A stretch of 64,000 bases of DNA from Microbacterium sp. zg-Y1090 (GCF_030246945.1 NZ_CP126742.1:1116001-1180000); one strand, 5' to 3'; positions 1-7,714 are shown, counted from the first letter of the stretch. Made by a program: numbers and translations. The notes: generated from the letters alone by a model not told the origin.

Positions 1-2
1 CG

Positions 3-47
3 CTGTCCGGCGCACGCTACGCGCATATCCGGACAGATCATGTCCGG
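3..47. promoter_or_regulatory. Triple CTGTCCGG-type inverted repeat near the window edge
   Basis: CTGTCCGG at 3-10 pairs with CCGGACAG at 29-36, and CCGGACA (29-35) pairs again with TGTCCGG (41-47) across a 5-base centre. The shared middle copy could form alternative hairpins or be a dyad operator. No T-tract follows, so an intrinsic terminator is less likely. The owner could be the cupin gene at 122 or a gene outside the window; function is inferred only from symmetry. Confidence 0.4.
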
Positions 48-121
48 GGGAGCGGCCGGGTCTTGGGCCGCGGGCCGGCGTGTGCCACGCTCGGAGCAGC
101 GACGATGCTCTGGAGGGAACG

Positions 122-505
122 ATGGAAGACGTTCTGCAACCGATCCCCGCTCAAGCGCTGCGCATCGGCAGCGGCCGCACGCGCCGGTTCGTCGGCCGCG
201 AGCACGGTGCGGGCCTGTCGTACTTCTTCGTCGACAATGACCCCGGCCAGGGGCCGGAGTTGCACCGGCATCCGTACACCGAGACATGGATCGTGCTGGA
301 GGGCGAGGCCGAGGTGACGATCGGCGATCGCGTCTTTCGGGCGACGGAGGGCGACACGGTGACCGCGCCGCTGTGGACCTGGCATCGCTTCGTCAACTCG
401 GGCTCGTCGCGGCTGCGGATCGTGTGCATGCACGCGTCGCCGGTGATCATCCAGGAATGGTGGGATTCGCGCGGCACCCTCGACATCCCCTCGCTGACAG
501 AGTGA
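122..505 (+). CDS. Cupin domain-containing protein
   Basis: A 127-residue single-domain cupin. The first cupin motif is visible as an HRHPYTETW stretch followed by the VLEGEAEVTIGD strand, and the second as PLWTWHRFVN, so the His/His/Glu/His metal-binding set appears present. I chose the ATG at 122 because GGAGGGAACG sits just upstream; a more distal in-frame ATG at 80 has no such site and adds an unconserved tail. Small cupins of this kind bind a metal and act as sugar isomerases, dioxygenases or ligand sensors; nothing here decides among these. It lies 10 bases before the DUF4287 gene and is probably co-transcribed with it. Confidence 0.85.
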   Translation: MEDVLQPIPAQALRIGSGRTRRFVGREHGAGLSYFFVDNDPGQGPELHRHPYTETWIVLEGEAEVTIGDRVFRATEGDTVTAPLWTWHRFVNSGSSRLRIVCMHASPVIIQEWWDSRGTLDIPSLTE

Positions 506-515
506 AGGAGAGCAC

Positions 516-806
516 ATGTCGTTCCAGGCGTACCTCGACGCTGTCGAGAAGAAGACCGGGCTCACCCCGCGCCAGTTGGTGGAGATCGCCGGGCAGCAGG
601 GGTTCGATTCGTCGACCCCTGCCGGTGCGATCGTGCGGTGGCTCGCCGATGACTATGCACTCGGCCGCGGCCACGCCATGGCCATCGTCCATGTCATCAC
701 GAAGGGACCGCAGATCAGCGCGAAGCACGTCGGCAGCGGCGGCACGCACTCAGACCCCACCGACACGCTGTGGCTCGACGGGGCGGCGACGAACCCGCAT
801 CCCTGA
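516..806 (+). CDS. DUF4287 domain-containing protein
   Basis: A 96-residue soluble protein starting MSFQAYLDAVEKKTGLTP, which I recognise as the DUF4287 family (function unknown, common in actinobacteria). A GAAGGAG ribosome-binding site precedes the ATG. The N-terminal 60 residues form the conserved helical part with a GRGHAMAIVH segment; the C-terminus is short and variable. It is probably translated from the same mRNA as the upstream cupin. No catalytic motif is apparent. Confidence 0.85.
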   Translation: MSFQAYLDAVEKKTGLTPRQLVEIAGQQGFDSSTPAGAIVRWLADDYALGRGHAMAIVHVITKGPQISAKHVGSGGTHSDPTDTLWLDGAATNPHP

Positions 807-815
807 GGCGGCGGA

Positions 816-1481
816 TCAGAACCGCGCCGAGAACCCGCCGTCGGTGTGCAGCAGCTGACCGGTGACCCAGCGTCCCTCCGGCGAGAGCAGAAAGGCCACG
901 ACTCCGCCGATGTCGCGGGGCGTACCCATGCGCCCGAGCGGGTGCATACCGGTCAGGGTGGTACGCGTCTCGTCGTCCATCCAGCCGGTGTCGATCGGTC
1001 CGGGGTTGACGACGTTCGCTGAGATGCCACGGGGACCCAGCTCGCGTGCGGCGGACATGACGATGCGGTCCAGCGCCCCCTTGGAGACGCCGTAGGGGAG
1101 GTTGCCGGTGGTGTGGTCGCTCGTGAACGCGACGATCGCGCCGCCCGTCGGTGGCGCCTGCCGGGCGAATGCGGCGATCAGCAGCAGGCTTGCGCGGGCG
1201 TTGACCGCGATGTGGCGGTCGAAGCTCTCCGCGGTGGTGTCGAGGATGCCGGACTCGATGTCGTGCGCGTGGCTGAGGATGAGGGCGTCGATGGGTCCAT
1301 GGTCGCCACGCACGGCTTCGATCACGGCAGCGGGGGAGGCGGGGTCAGACAGGTCCGCTGGGTAGTCCGCGGCGGTGAGGTCGCTCGTGACGACATGCCA
1401 GCCGTCGGCGACGAGGCGCGGTGCGACACCGGCGGCGATGCTGTTCGCGCGCGCGGCGCCGGTGAGGAGGGCGAGGGACAT
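816..1481 (-). CDS. SDR family NAD(P)-dependent oxidoreductase
   Basis: A 221-residue short-chain dehydrogenase/reductase. The active-site Tyr-Lys pair is seen as YGVSK, with a preceding Ser in AFTSDH, and the protein ends in the usual HTDGGFSARF C-terminus. The N-terminal dinucleotide loop is divergent (TGAARANSIAAG instead of the textbook TGxxxGxG). Substrate is unknown. The gene converges with the DUF4287 gene, with stops 9 bases apart. Its ATG is 6 bases downstream of a TAGCAT -10 box, which suggests a leaderless transcript. Confidence 0.88.
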   Translation of the reverse strand: MSLALLTGAARANSIAAGVAPRLVADGWHVVTSDLTAADYPADLSDPASPAAVIEAVRGDHGPIDALILSHAHDIESGILDTTAESFDRHIAVNARASLLLIAAFARQAPPTGGAIVAFTSDHTTGNLPYGVSKGALDRIVMSAARELGPRGISANVVNPGPIDTGWMDDETRTTLTGMHPLGRMGTPRDIGGVVAFLLSPEGRWVTGQLLHTDGGFSARF

Positions 1482-1487
1482 GGCTCG

Positions 1488-1493
1488 ATGCTA
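1488..1493 (-). promoter_or_regulatory. -10 box (TAGCAT) of a leaderless SDR promoter
   Basis: TAGCAT on the minus strand ends 6 bases before the ATG at 1481, which puts the expected transcription start at the start codon. No Shine-Dalgarno sequence is present. Confidence 0.5.
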
Positions 1494-1608
1494 GGGCCGC
1501 GGGGGCGTGGCCTTCGCGGCGCGCGCCGTTGTCAACGGACGAGGCGCGGCCGTCCTAGTCGCCTAGCCTGCCGGGCGCAAGACCTCCATGGCGCTTCGTC
1601 CGGTCACG

Positions 1609-1614
1609 TAGCAT
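1609..1614 (+). promoter_or_regulatory. -10 box (TAGCAT) of a leaderless promoter
   Basis: TAGCAT ends 6 bases before the GTG at 1621. There is no ribosome-binding site in the interval, so a leaderless mRNA is the simplest reading. A -35 box is not evident. Confidence 0.5.
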
Positions 1615-1620
1615 GGGGGC

Positions 1621-1899
1621 GTGACGGAGATGCAGACGATGGTTCGGACCGAAGTGCGGATCAACGGGGAGGGCTATCTTCTGGCGCAGGGTGCGGATCT
1701 CAACGAACTCCGACGTCAAATGGAGAGCGCCTCACGCGAAGGCGGCCGGTTTGTGGACTTCACTGTGGTGGGCAACCGTTCGGTTGCGGTGCTCGTCTCA
1801 CCCCGCACCGAGGTCGTCATCGCCGAGGAGACGGTGCAGTTCGACGCTCGTGACACGGGGGACGACGAAGACCCGTTCGGTGGGTTCTTCGACTTGTGA
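1621..1899 (+). CDS. Hypothetical 92-residue protein
   Basis: A small soluble protein with the layout of a beta-rich domain: VRTEVRINGEGYLLAQGAD, then a helix (LNELRRQMESASREG), then strands around FVDFTVVGNRSVAVLVSP, and an acidic C-tail ending DDEDPFGGFFDL. I do not recognise a named family, although similar short proteins occur in Microbacteriaceae. The GTG start at 1621 is chosen because a TAGCAT -10 box sits at leaderless spacing. The acidic tail could be a protein-interaction tail; that is inference. Confidence 0.7.
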   Translation: MTEMQTMVRTEVRINGEGYLLAQGADLNELRRQMESASREGGRFVDFTVVGNRSVAVLVSPRTEVVIAEETVQFDARDTGDDEDPFGGFFDL

Positions 1900-1977
1900 G
1901 TGCGGGCCGCCTTCGCCGCGGCTCACCAGGACACGGACAGAGCTCGTGCGCCGCCGCGCACAGGACCGGAGGACCCG

Positions 1978-2310
1978 ATGGGCAAGTTCACCTACAACTC
2001 GCAGACCAGCGCGACCTTCGATGATCGCCTGCTCGCCCATCTGCAGGTGGTGATCGGCGCGAAGCTCCGTCGCTCCGAAGGGTTCTTCTTCACCTGGCGG
2101 GAGGACTCGAGCCTGGGGGGTGGCCGTACCGCCCTGTGGATCCACCCGGGGGCATCGTTGACGTTCAAGTTCAGCGGCAGCCGCGAGCCCCGCATCAACC
2201 GGGCCTGGATCGACGCGCTCGCCGCGACGGCGAACTCGCCGCGTGGCCTCTATGCCGTTCCCGAGCCACAGCTGTCAGAGAGCGACGTCGAGCGGGTCCT
2301 GCTGGGTTGA
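1978..2310 (+). CDS. DUF7882 family protein
   Basis: A 110-residue protein beginning MGKFTYNSQTSATFDDR, the characteristic start of a small family that I know from Microbacteriaceae and that is now called DUF7882. Conserved features visible are LAHLQVVIGAKLRR, FFFTWRED, the WIHPGASLTFKF core and the NSPRGLYAVPEP C-terminal segment. GGAGGACCCG precedes the ATG at 1978. Function is unknown; members are small, cytoplasmic and often found near DNA ligase-like or metabolic genes in relatives. Confidence 0.8.
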   Translation: MGKFTYNSQTSATFDDRLLAHLQVVIGAKLRRSEGFFFTWREDSSLGGGRTALWIHPGASLTFKFSGSREPRINRAWIDALAATANSPRGLYAVPEPQLSESDVERVLLG

Positions 2311-2427
2311 CCCGGGCCGGCGGGCTGGTGGATCCGTCGCAGCGCGCCGCGCGACAGGGCGCGTCCCCGGGCCTGCTCCGTGTCAAGTCGTTGCATCCGC
2401 CGGTCGCCGTGCGCTCTGATGGACCGC

Positions 2428-2577
2428 ATGGATGACGATCGCAGCCTGCCGCCGATCACCCCTGGCCCGGAGCCCGACACGACCGATGCCGCCGAGCCCG
2501 ACGACGTCGACGCGCGGCTGGATGCCGAAGACGCGCCGCCCATGGTGGACGGCGACGGCGAGGTGGTCACGGACTGA
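2428..2577 (+). CDS. Small acidic protein, 49 residues
   Basis: A very acidic, Pro/Asp/Ala-rich peptide with no predicted fold (MDDDRSLPPITPGPEPD start, ending DGDGEVVTD). Composition follows the genome's coding bias, and similar small acidic proteins recur in Microbacteriaceae, so I lean towards a real gene. The ATG at 2428 sits 7 bases after TCTGAT, a weak -10 element at leaderless spacing; another in-frame ATG at 2419 is possible. Function unknown. It could be a spurious ORF. Confidence 0.45.
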   Translation: MDDDRSLPPITPGPEPDTTDAAEPDDVDARLDAEDAPPMVDGDGEVVTD

Positions 2578-2613
2578 GGGCCGTGGTGCGCGAGAGCCCT
2601 CCCTCCGGCTCGA

Positions 2614-2619
2614 TAGCAT
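2614..2619 (+). promoter_or_regulatory. -10 box (TAGCAT) of the MarR gene, inside a 15-bp dyad
   Basis: TAGCAT is embedded in CTCGATAGCATCGAG (2609-2623), a 6-3-6 perfect dyad. Transcription would start near 2626, leaving a short leader that carries GGAGGAG before the ATG at 2652. A dyad over the -10 box suggests repression, possibly autoregulation. Confidence 0.4.
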
Positions 2620-2651
2620 CGAGTGTCGGTCCGAGCGGAGGAGGAGTCGCG

Positions 2652-3089
2652 ATGAGCGTCGAGCGACCACCGTTCAGCCCCGTCATCGCGCTGCTGACCG
2701 TCTCTGCGCTGTGGGATGCCCGGCTGGGGGCTGCGCTGAAGTCCATCGGGCTGACGACCCGGAAGTACGCGCTCCTCGCCCACGTCGGCGCGGAGCCGGG
2801 CATCTCGTTCAGCGAACTCGCCCGCCGCAGCCAGATCACCGTGCAGACGGCGCACACCGCCGTGCGCGCCCTCGCCGACGACGGCATGGTGACCGACGCG
2901 ATGGCGCACGCCGGTTCGGCGTCGGACCTGCGGGTGACGCCCAAGGGCCGACGGGCGCTCGACGCGGCAGTCGCGCTGCTGGCGTCACTGGATGCCACAT
3001 TCACCGCATCCCTGCCCACGCTCGCGACCGCTCTGGAAGGGCTGCACGAGCGGCCCGACGGTGACGATCCGGAACATTCCTTCAGATAG
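2652..3089 (+). CDS. MarR family transcriptional regulator
   Basis: A 145-residue winged-helix protein of the MarR family. The recognition region is visible as ISFSELARRSQITVQTAHTAVRALADDGMV, and the wing as DLRVTPKGRRALDAA; N- and C-terminal helices would form the dimer interface. The ATG at 2652 is preceded by GGAGGAGTCGCG. The stop codon (3087-3089) lies inside a 35-bp perfect palindrome that also covers the start of the next gene, a DUF3817 membrane protein, so this regulator plausibly controls that gene. The ligand cannot be read from sequence. Confidence 0.9.
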   Translation: MSVERPPFSPVIALLTVSALWDARLGAALKSIGLTTRKYALLAHVGAEPGISFSELARRSQITVQTAHTAVRALADDGMVTDAMAHAGSASDLRVTPKGRRALDAAVALLASLDATFTASLPTLATALEGLHERPDGDDPEHSFR

Positions 3090-3105
3090 ACTGAAGGAAT
3101 GTTCC
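3071..3105. promoter_or_regulatory. 35-bp perfect palindrome over the DUF3817 promoter and start codon
   Basis: Fifteen-base arms (3071-3085 and 3091-3105) are exact reverse complements around the 5-base centre ATAGA. The centre and right arm contain the MarR stop codon TAG and a TAGACT -10 box (3087-3092), followed after 6 bases by the ATG at 3099. It could be a MarR operator occluding a leaderless promoter or a strong hairpin. The lack of a T-tract favours an operator. Confidence 0.6.
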
Positions 3106-3563
3106 GTACTCCGCGCAGGCTCTTCCGCACGTTCGCGTTCGCCGAGGCCGTCTCGTGGACGCTGCTGATCGCCGGACTCATCCTGCGCGCCACGATGGAC
3201 CTGGACATCGCCGCCACGATCGGCGGCAGCATCCATGGATTCGTCTTCATCTCGTACGGGGCGACGGCGATTCTGGTGTCCAAGAACAACCGGTGGAAGC
3301 CCGGACCGACGGCGGTCGCCGTGATTTCCGCCGTGATCCCGTATGCGACGATCCCGGTCGAGATGTGGCTGGACCGCCGCGGCCGACTGAACGGCGAGTG
3401 GCGGCTGGAGGAGACCGGCGACCCCCGCGAACGCGCCTGGCACGATCGGCTGCTGCGCGCCCTGCTGCGCCGGCCACTGCTGTTCGGGTTGGCGCTGCTG
3501 GCCGCGGTGATCGTGGTGTTCACCGTGCTGCTCATCATCGGCCCTCCCGGCGGACGCCACTGA
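3099..3563 (+). CDS. DUF3817 domain-containing membrane protein
   Basis: A 154-residue integral membrane protein. Three transmembrane stretches match the DUF3817 layout: FRTFAFAEAVSWTLLIAG, then an IHGFVFISYGATAILV segment, then PTAVAVISAVIPYATIPVE. A charged linker follows, with an additional C-terminal helix (LFGLALLAAVIVVFTVLLII). The start is within the right arm of the palindrome shared with the MarR gene and appears leaderless (TAGACT, 6 bases, ATG). Function unknown; MarR partnership suggests a stress- or small-molecule-responsive membrane protein, but that is inference. Confidence 0.85.
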   Translation: MFRTPRRLFRTFAFAEAVSWTLLIAGLILRATMDLDIAATIGGSIHGFVFISYGATAILVSKNNRWKPGPTAVAVISAVIPYATIPVEMWLDRRGRLNGEWRLEETGDPRERAWHDRLLRALLRRPLLFGLALLAAVIVVFTVLLIIGPPGGRH

Positions 3564-3584
3564 TCCACGCCGCCGGGCGGATGC

Positions 3585-3590
3585 CAGGAT
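3585..3590 (+). promoter_or_regulatory. -10-like box (CAGGAT) at leaderless spacing
   Basis: CAGGAT is followed after exactly 7 bases by the GTG at 3598. The same hexamer and spacing recur before the sulfhydrylase gene at 24636, which supports it as a real promoter form in this genome. Confidence 0.4.
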
Positions 3591-3597
3591 GGGTGGC

Positions 3598-4005
3598 GTG
3601 TCGACGCCGATCCTCCGCCCCCTCGCCCGCTGGGCGCTGGCGGCGCTCCTCGCCGCAGCGGGCCTGGCCCACCTGTTCTGGCTGCGCCGCGGGTTCCGCA
3701 TCGCCGTGCCGCCGTGGGCGACCCGGCTGCTGCACACCGACAAGGACATGATCGTGGTGTCGTCGGGGGCCGCCGAGCTGGTGTTGAGCGCCGGGGTGGT
3801 GGCGCTGCCGCACGAGCGGCGCCGGGTCGGCATGGCGGTGGCGGCGTTCTTCGTCGCGGTGTTCCCCGGCAACGTGCACCAGTGGCGCACCGGCACTCCG
3901 GCGCCGGGCCTGCGCACCGACCGCGTCCGCCTGCTGCGGCTGTTCCTGCAGCCGCTGCTGGTCGCCTGGTCGCTATGGGCCACCGCGCCCGAAAGGAGCC
4001 GCTGA
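3598..4005 (+). CDS. DoxX family-like membrane protein (copy 1)
   Basis: A roughly 135-residue four-helix membrane protein of the DoxX/DoxX-like type, recognisable by the first helix ending in GLAHLFWLRRGF, a KDMIVVSSGAAELVLSAGVVAL second helix, the FFVAVFPGNVHQW motif and a final QPLLVAWSLW helix. The GTG at 3598 is preferred to the ATG at 3589 because a CAGGAT box lies 7 bases upstream. A close paralogue is encoded at 13821-14222. DoxX-like proteins are small quinone-binding-like membrane proteins linked to redox stress in some species; no specific role can be assigned. Confidence 0.8.
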   Translation: MSTPILRPLARWALAALLAAAGLAHLFWLRRGFRIAVPPWATRLLHTDKDMIVVSSGAAELVLSAGVVALPHERRRVGMAVAAFFVAVFPGNVHQWRTGTPAPGLRTDRVRLLRLFLQPLLVAWSLWATAPERSR

Positions 4006-4006
4006 C

Positions 4007-4777
4007 ATGCTGTCGATCGGCATCGCCGCCGCCGCGGGACCGCAGGTCGCCGCGGCCCTCGCGCCCGTGCTCGAAGAGAACGGCTTCCATGCGCTCTGGG
4101 TGAACGACACTCCCGGCGTCGACGCGCTGCCGGTGCTCGCCGCGGCTGCCGCGGCATCCGAGCGACTCGTGCTGTCGACCGGCGTGCTGCCGATCGACAG
4201 ACGTGACCCCGACGACATCGTCGACGCAATGGAGCGGCTCGGTCTGCCGCAGCACCGGCTCACCCTCGGCATCGGGTCGGGCGGCTTGCGTGCGGGCGCC
4301 CTGGCGCGCGTCGGCGACGCGGCGGCGGCCCTGCGTGAGCGCACCACCGCGCGGGTCGTGGTGGGCGCGCTCGGACCTCGCATGCGCCGGCAGGCCGCGG
4401 AGCAGGCGGACGGGGTGCTGCTGAGCTGGCTCGACCCCGCGACGGCCGCCGTGCAGGCGGTCGAAGCGCATGCGGCGGCCGGCTCGAGCACGGTCGCCTT
4501 GTATGTGCGCACCGCGGTCGATGCAGCCGCCGACCCCGCCCTGCGCGCCGAGACCGCCCGCTACGCCGGCTATCCCGCGTACGCCGCCCACTTCGCGCGG
4601 CTGGGACTCGACCCCGCGCGCACCGTCATCCACAGTTCGGCCGACCTGGGCGCGGCGGTTGCCGCCTATGAAGCGGCCGTCGACGAAGTGGTGCTGCGCG
4701 CCATCACGGCGGGAGACGCAGCCGCCGACTACGTGTCGTTCGCCACCGTCATCGCCCGCAGGCGCGCCGGTCGTTGA
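4007..4777 (+). CDS. LLM class flavin-dependent oxidoreductase
   Basis: A 256-residue luciferase-like monooxygenase, shorter than usual (about 300-350). The N-terminal ENGFHALWVNDTPGVD strand-turn, the LVLSTGVLPIDRRDPDD segment and the LTLGIGSGG motif are typical of F420- or FMN-dependent members. It begins 2 bases after the DoxX stop with AAAGGAG upstream, so the two are translated from one mRNA. The last codons are GGT CGT TGA and fall inside the first copy of the palindromic repeat array, so the C-terminus (RRAGR) and stop codon are supplied by the repeat. Confidence 0.82.
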   Translation: MLSIGIAAAAGPQVAAALAPVLEENGFHALWVNDTPGVDALPVLAAAAAASERLVLSTGVLPIDRRDPDDIVDAMERLGLPQHRLTLGIGSGGLRAGALARVGDAAAALRERTTARVVVGALGPRMRRQAAEQADGVLLSWLDPATAAVQAVEAHAAAGSSTVALYVRTAVDAAADPALRAETARYAGYPAYAAHFARLGLDPARTVIHSSADLGAAVAAYEAAVDEVVLRAITAGDAAADYVSFATVIARRRAGR

Positions 4778-5295
4778 GCGCCCCGGGTCGTTGAGCGAGC
4801 GGAGCGCCCCGGGTCGTTGAGCGAGCGGAGCGCCCCGGGCCGTTGAGCGAGCGGAGCGAGACGAAACGGGGTTCCCCGCGCGGTTGCGGCGTTTCGTCTC
4901 GGGCGCTGCGCGTCCTCGCTCAACGACCGGGTGGGTGGGTGCGGGCCGTTGAGCGAGCGGAGCGAGACGAAACGGGGTTCCCCGCGCGGTTGCGGCGTTT
5001 CGTCTCGGGCGCTGCGCGTCCTCGCTCAACGACCGGTGGGGTGGGTGCGGGCCGTTGAGCGAGCGGAGCGAGACGAAACGGGGTTCCCTGCGCGGTTGCG
5101 GCGTTTCGTCTCGGGCGCTGCGCGTCCTCGCTCAACGACCGGGTGGTTGCGGCGTTTCGTCTCGGGCGCTGCGCGTCCTCGCTCAACGACCGGTTGGTTG
5201 CGGCGTTTCGTCTCGGGCGCTGCGCGTCCTCGCTCGACGACCGGGTGGTTGGGGCGTTTCGTCTCGGGCGCTGCGCGTCCTCGCTCAACGACCGG
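4769..5295. repeat. REP-like palindromic repeat array 1
   Basis: About a dozen half-elements. The left arm reads GGTCGTTGAGCGAGCGGAGC and continues GAGACGAAACG; the right arm is its near-complement, CGTTTCGTCTCGGGCGCTGC continuing GCGTCCTCGCTCAACGACCGG. Three left-right pairs form long imperfect palindromes of about 90-100 bases (around 4840-4932, 4949-5038 and 5053-5142), preceded by truncated left arms and followed by three tandem right arms. This fills the gene-free stretch between the LLM oxidoreductase and the DUF1684 gene. No transposase or terminal target duplication is visible. Confidence 0.9.
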
Positions 5296-5353
5296 GACGG
5301 CGAAACATGAGGCAACGGAATTATTGTGCGGCCCCTGCGTTTGGTTACCTGTC

Positions 5354-6106
5354 ATGGTGAGCACCGAAACGATCACAACAGCGTCCGACAGCTACGCAGA
5401 ATGGGCGCGCGCGCGCCGCGAGACCGTCACGGGTGCGCAGGGCGCGCTCTCGCTCGTGCTCACGCACTGGTCGCCTCCCGGTGAGCCCGCGGTCGATGAG
5501 GCCGTCGCCCGCGAGGGCCACCCGGCTACGGCGCTGTTCACCCGGCTGCAGCGCACCGACATCGACACCGGACTGCCGCAGGAGGGCTACCGCATCTGGC
5601 GGCAGGACTCGCCGGCGCAGCAGGCCTTCGAAGACATCGACCGGTACCCGTACGACCCGGCCTGGGTCCTCGAGGGACGCTTCGAGCTCGTCGACGAGCA
5701 GCGGGTCGTGCCGTTCGAGCACATCAAGGATGCCGGTGCCACGCGCGGCCTTCCCGTCTCGGGCGACCTGGTGTTCACCGTCGACGGCACGGAGTACCGG
5801 CTGAACGCGTTCGACACCGTCTACGGCGGCACCGCCAAGCTGCAGCTGGTGTTCGGCGACCGCACCAACGGCGTCGAGACGTACGGCGCCGGCCGCTTCC
5901 TCTTCCTCGACCGGCCGGCCGAGTCCCGCGACCTGCGCCCCGGCGACAGCGTCGCCCTGACGGTCGACTTCAACCGCGCCACCGTGCCGCCCTGCGGGTT
6001 CTCCAACCAGATGAACTGTCCGCTGCCGCCGGCGCAGAACCGGCTGCCGTTCGCGCTGCGCGCGGGCGAGAGGCGCGTGCGCTTCGCCGACGGCTTCACC
6101 CTCTGA
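5354..6106 (+). CDS. DUF1684 domain-containing protein
   Basis: A 250-residue cytosolic protein of the DUF1684 family. Diagnostic features are YRIWRQDSPAQQAF, the PYDPAWVLEGRFEL strand, VDGTEYRLNAFDT, and the C-terminal signature VDFNRATVPPCGFSNQMNCP. Family members lack a settled biochemical role. The ATG at 5354 is the first start after the repeat array; the longer frame reading back into the array only translates repeat sequence and is rejected. A TATTGT box at 5322-5327 may be the -10. It precedes the peptide-type ABC operon by 89 bases and may belong to the same transcript. Confidence 0.85.
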   Translation: MVSTETITTASDSYAEWARARRETVTGAQGALSLVLTHWSPPGEPAVDEAVAREGHPATALFTRLQRTDIDTGLPQEGYRIWRQDSPAQQAFEDIDRYPYDPAWVLEGRFELVDEQRVVPFEHIKDAGATRGLPVSGDLVFTVDGTEYRLNAFDTVYGGTAKLQLVFGDRTNGVETYGAGRFLFLDRPAESRDLRPGDSVALTVDFNRATVPPCGFSNQMNCPLPPAQNRLPFALRAGERRVRFADGFTL

Positions 6107-6112
6107 CGTCCT

Positions 6113-6133
6113 CCCTTCCCCTTCCCCTTCCCC
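6113..6133 (-). other. G-quadruplex motif upstream of the peptide transporter
   Basis: On the minus strand four G-runs (3 to 4 Gs) are separated by AA dinucleotides, a textbook G3+N1-7 pattern. On the plus strand this is a CCCCTT tandem repeat. It lies between the DUF1684 gene and the binding-protein gene, on the template strand for both. Confidence 0.5.
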
Positions 6134-6195
6134 TTCCGCTCACCGACACCCGGCGCCCGCGCCGACCGCGTTCCCCCCACAGCAAAGGACCCGAC

Positions 6196-7710
6196 GTGAC
6201 TTCACGCCGTCTCACCCGCCTCCTCACCGCGTCCGCCGCGGCATCCGCCGGTCTGCTCGTCCTCTCGGGCTGCGCCGCGGGCGACACCTCGACGTCGGGC
6301 TCGGGCGCGCCCGACCCCGCCGCCGAGATCGTCATCGGCTCGCAGAACGAGCCGACCAACCTGGACCAGATCTTCGGTGGCTCCTCCGGCGTCACCGAGG
6401 TGTTCACGGGCAACGTCTACGAGGGCCTGTTCCGCATCACCGACGACGCCGAGGTCGAGCCGCTGCTGGCGACCGAGACCGAGGTCTCCGACGACGGCCT
6501 CGTCTACACCTTCACCCTCGCCGACGCCGCGTTCCACTCCGGCGACCCGCTGACGGCCGACGATGTGAAGTACAGCCTCGAGCGCTTCGTGGGGGAGGAC
6601 TCCATCGCCGCGCGCAAGCGCCAGCTGAGCGTGATCGACAGCGTCGACGTCGTCGACGACAACACCGTCGCCGTCACGCTGACGCAGCCGTCGATCAGTT
6701 TCACCTACAACCTCGGCTACGTCTGGATCGTCAACGACGAGGCCGGTGAGCTCACCACCAGCGCCGACGGCACCGGCCCCTACGCCCTCGCCGACTACCG
6801 CAAGGGCGACTCCATCACCCTCGAGGTGAACGAGGACTACTGGGGCGACGCCCCGGCCAACGGCGGGGTGGTCTACCAGTACTACGCCGACCCCACCGCG
6901 TTGAACAACGCGCTGCTGACCGGCGCCGTCGACCTCGTCACGAGCCAGTCCAACCCCGACAGCCTCACCGAGTTCGAGGCGGCCGGCTTCCAGATCATCG
7001 AGGGCACCTCCACCACCAAGGAGCTGCTGGCGTTCAACGACCGCATCGAGCCGTTCAGCAACGTCAACGTGCGCAAGGCGGTGTACTCCGCGATCGACCG
7101 CGAGAAGCTGCTCGACGCCATCTGGGACGGCCGCGGCGAACTGATCGGCTCGATGGTGCCCCCGTCGGAGCCCTGGTACCTCGACCTCGCCGACAACAAC
7201 CCGTACGACCCCGAGCTGTCGGCGCAGCTGCTCGCCGACGCGGGCTACGCCGACGGGTTCGCCTTCACCATCGACACCCCGGACTCGGGCGTGCACTCGA
7301 CCGTGGCGGAGTTCCTCAAGTCGGAGCTGGCGAAGGTCGGCATCACCGTCGACATCAACATCATCACCGACGACGAGTGGTACCAGAAGGTCTACAACGA
7401 CAAGAACTTCGAGGCCACGCTGCAGGGTCACGTCAACGACCGCGACATCAACTTCTACGGCAACCCCGACTTCTACTGGGGCTACGACAACGCCGACGTG
7501 CAGACCTGGCTGGCCGCGTCCGAGGCGGCATCCAGCGTCGAGGAGCAGACCGAGCTCATCGCGCAGGCGAACCAGCAGATCTCCGATGACGCCGCCAGCA
7601 TCTGGCTGTACCTGAACCCGCAGCTGCGCATCGCAGCGGAGGGCGTGACGGGCGTGCCGCAGAATGGACTGAACTCCCTCTTCTACGTGTACGACATCAC
7701 GAAGGCATAG
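6196..7710 (+). CDS. ABC transporter substrate-binding lipoprotein, peptide/nickel type (SBP family 5)
   Basis: A 504-residue extracellular binding protein. The N-terminus has a signal peptide with lipobox LVLSGC, giving a lipid-anchored Cys. The family 5 fold is recognised from IVIGSQNEPTNLDQIF, the YEGLFRITDDAEVEPLLATE segment and the LTADDVKYSLERFV motif. It starts at the GTG at 6196 and is the first gene of a five-gene importer running to 11167. The ligand is probably a short peptide or related solute; nickel or opine cannot be excluded from sequence alone. Confidence 0.92.
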   Translation: MTSRRLTRLLTASAAASAGLLVLSGCAAGDTSTSGSGAPDPAAEIVIGSQNEPTNLDQIFGGSSGVTEVFTGNVYEGLFRITDDAEVEPLLATETEVSDDGLVYTFTLADAAFHSGDPLTADDVKYSLERFVGEDSIAARKRQLSVIDSVDVVDDNTVAVTLTQPSISFTYNLGYVWIVNDEAGELTTSADGTGPYALADYRKGDSITLEVNEDYWGDAPANGGVVYQYYADPTALNNALLTGAVDLVTSQSNPDSLTEFEAAGFQIIEGTSTTKELLAFNDRIEPFSNVNVRKAVYSAIDREKLLDAIWDGRGELIGSMVPPSEPWYLDLADNNPYDPELSAQLLADAGYADGFAFTIDTPDSGVHSTVAEFLKSELAKVGITVDINIITDDEWYQKVYNDKNFEATLQGHVNDRDINFYGNPDFYWGYDNADVQTWLAASEAASSVEEQTELIAQANQQISDDAASIWLYLNPQLRIAAEGVTGVPQNGLNSLFYVYDITKA

Positions 7711-7714
7711 CGCG

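Noticed and set aside
4769..5295. CRISPR array
   Set aside because: Units are palindromic arms in alternating orientation with variable spacing and no unique regular spacers; no cas genes are present.
4843..5360. Open frames through the repeat array encoding repeated LSERSETKR-like peptides
   Set aside because: The peptide repetition is only the translated palindromic DNA element; frames occur on both strands and in all four arrays.
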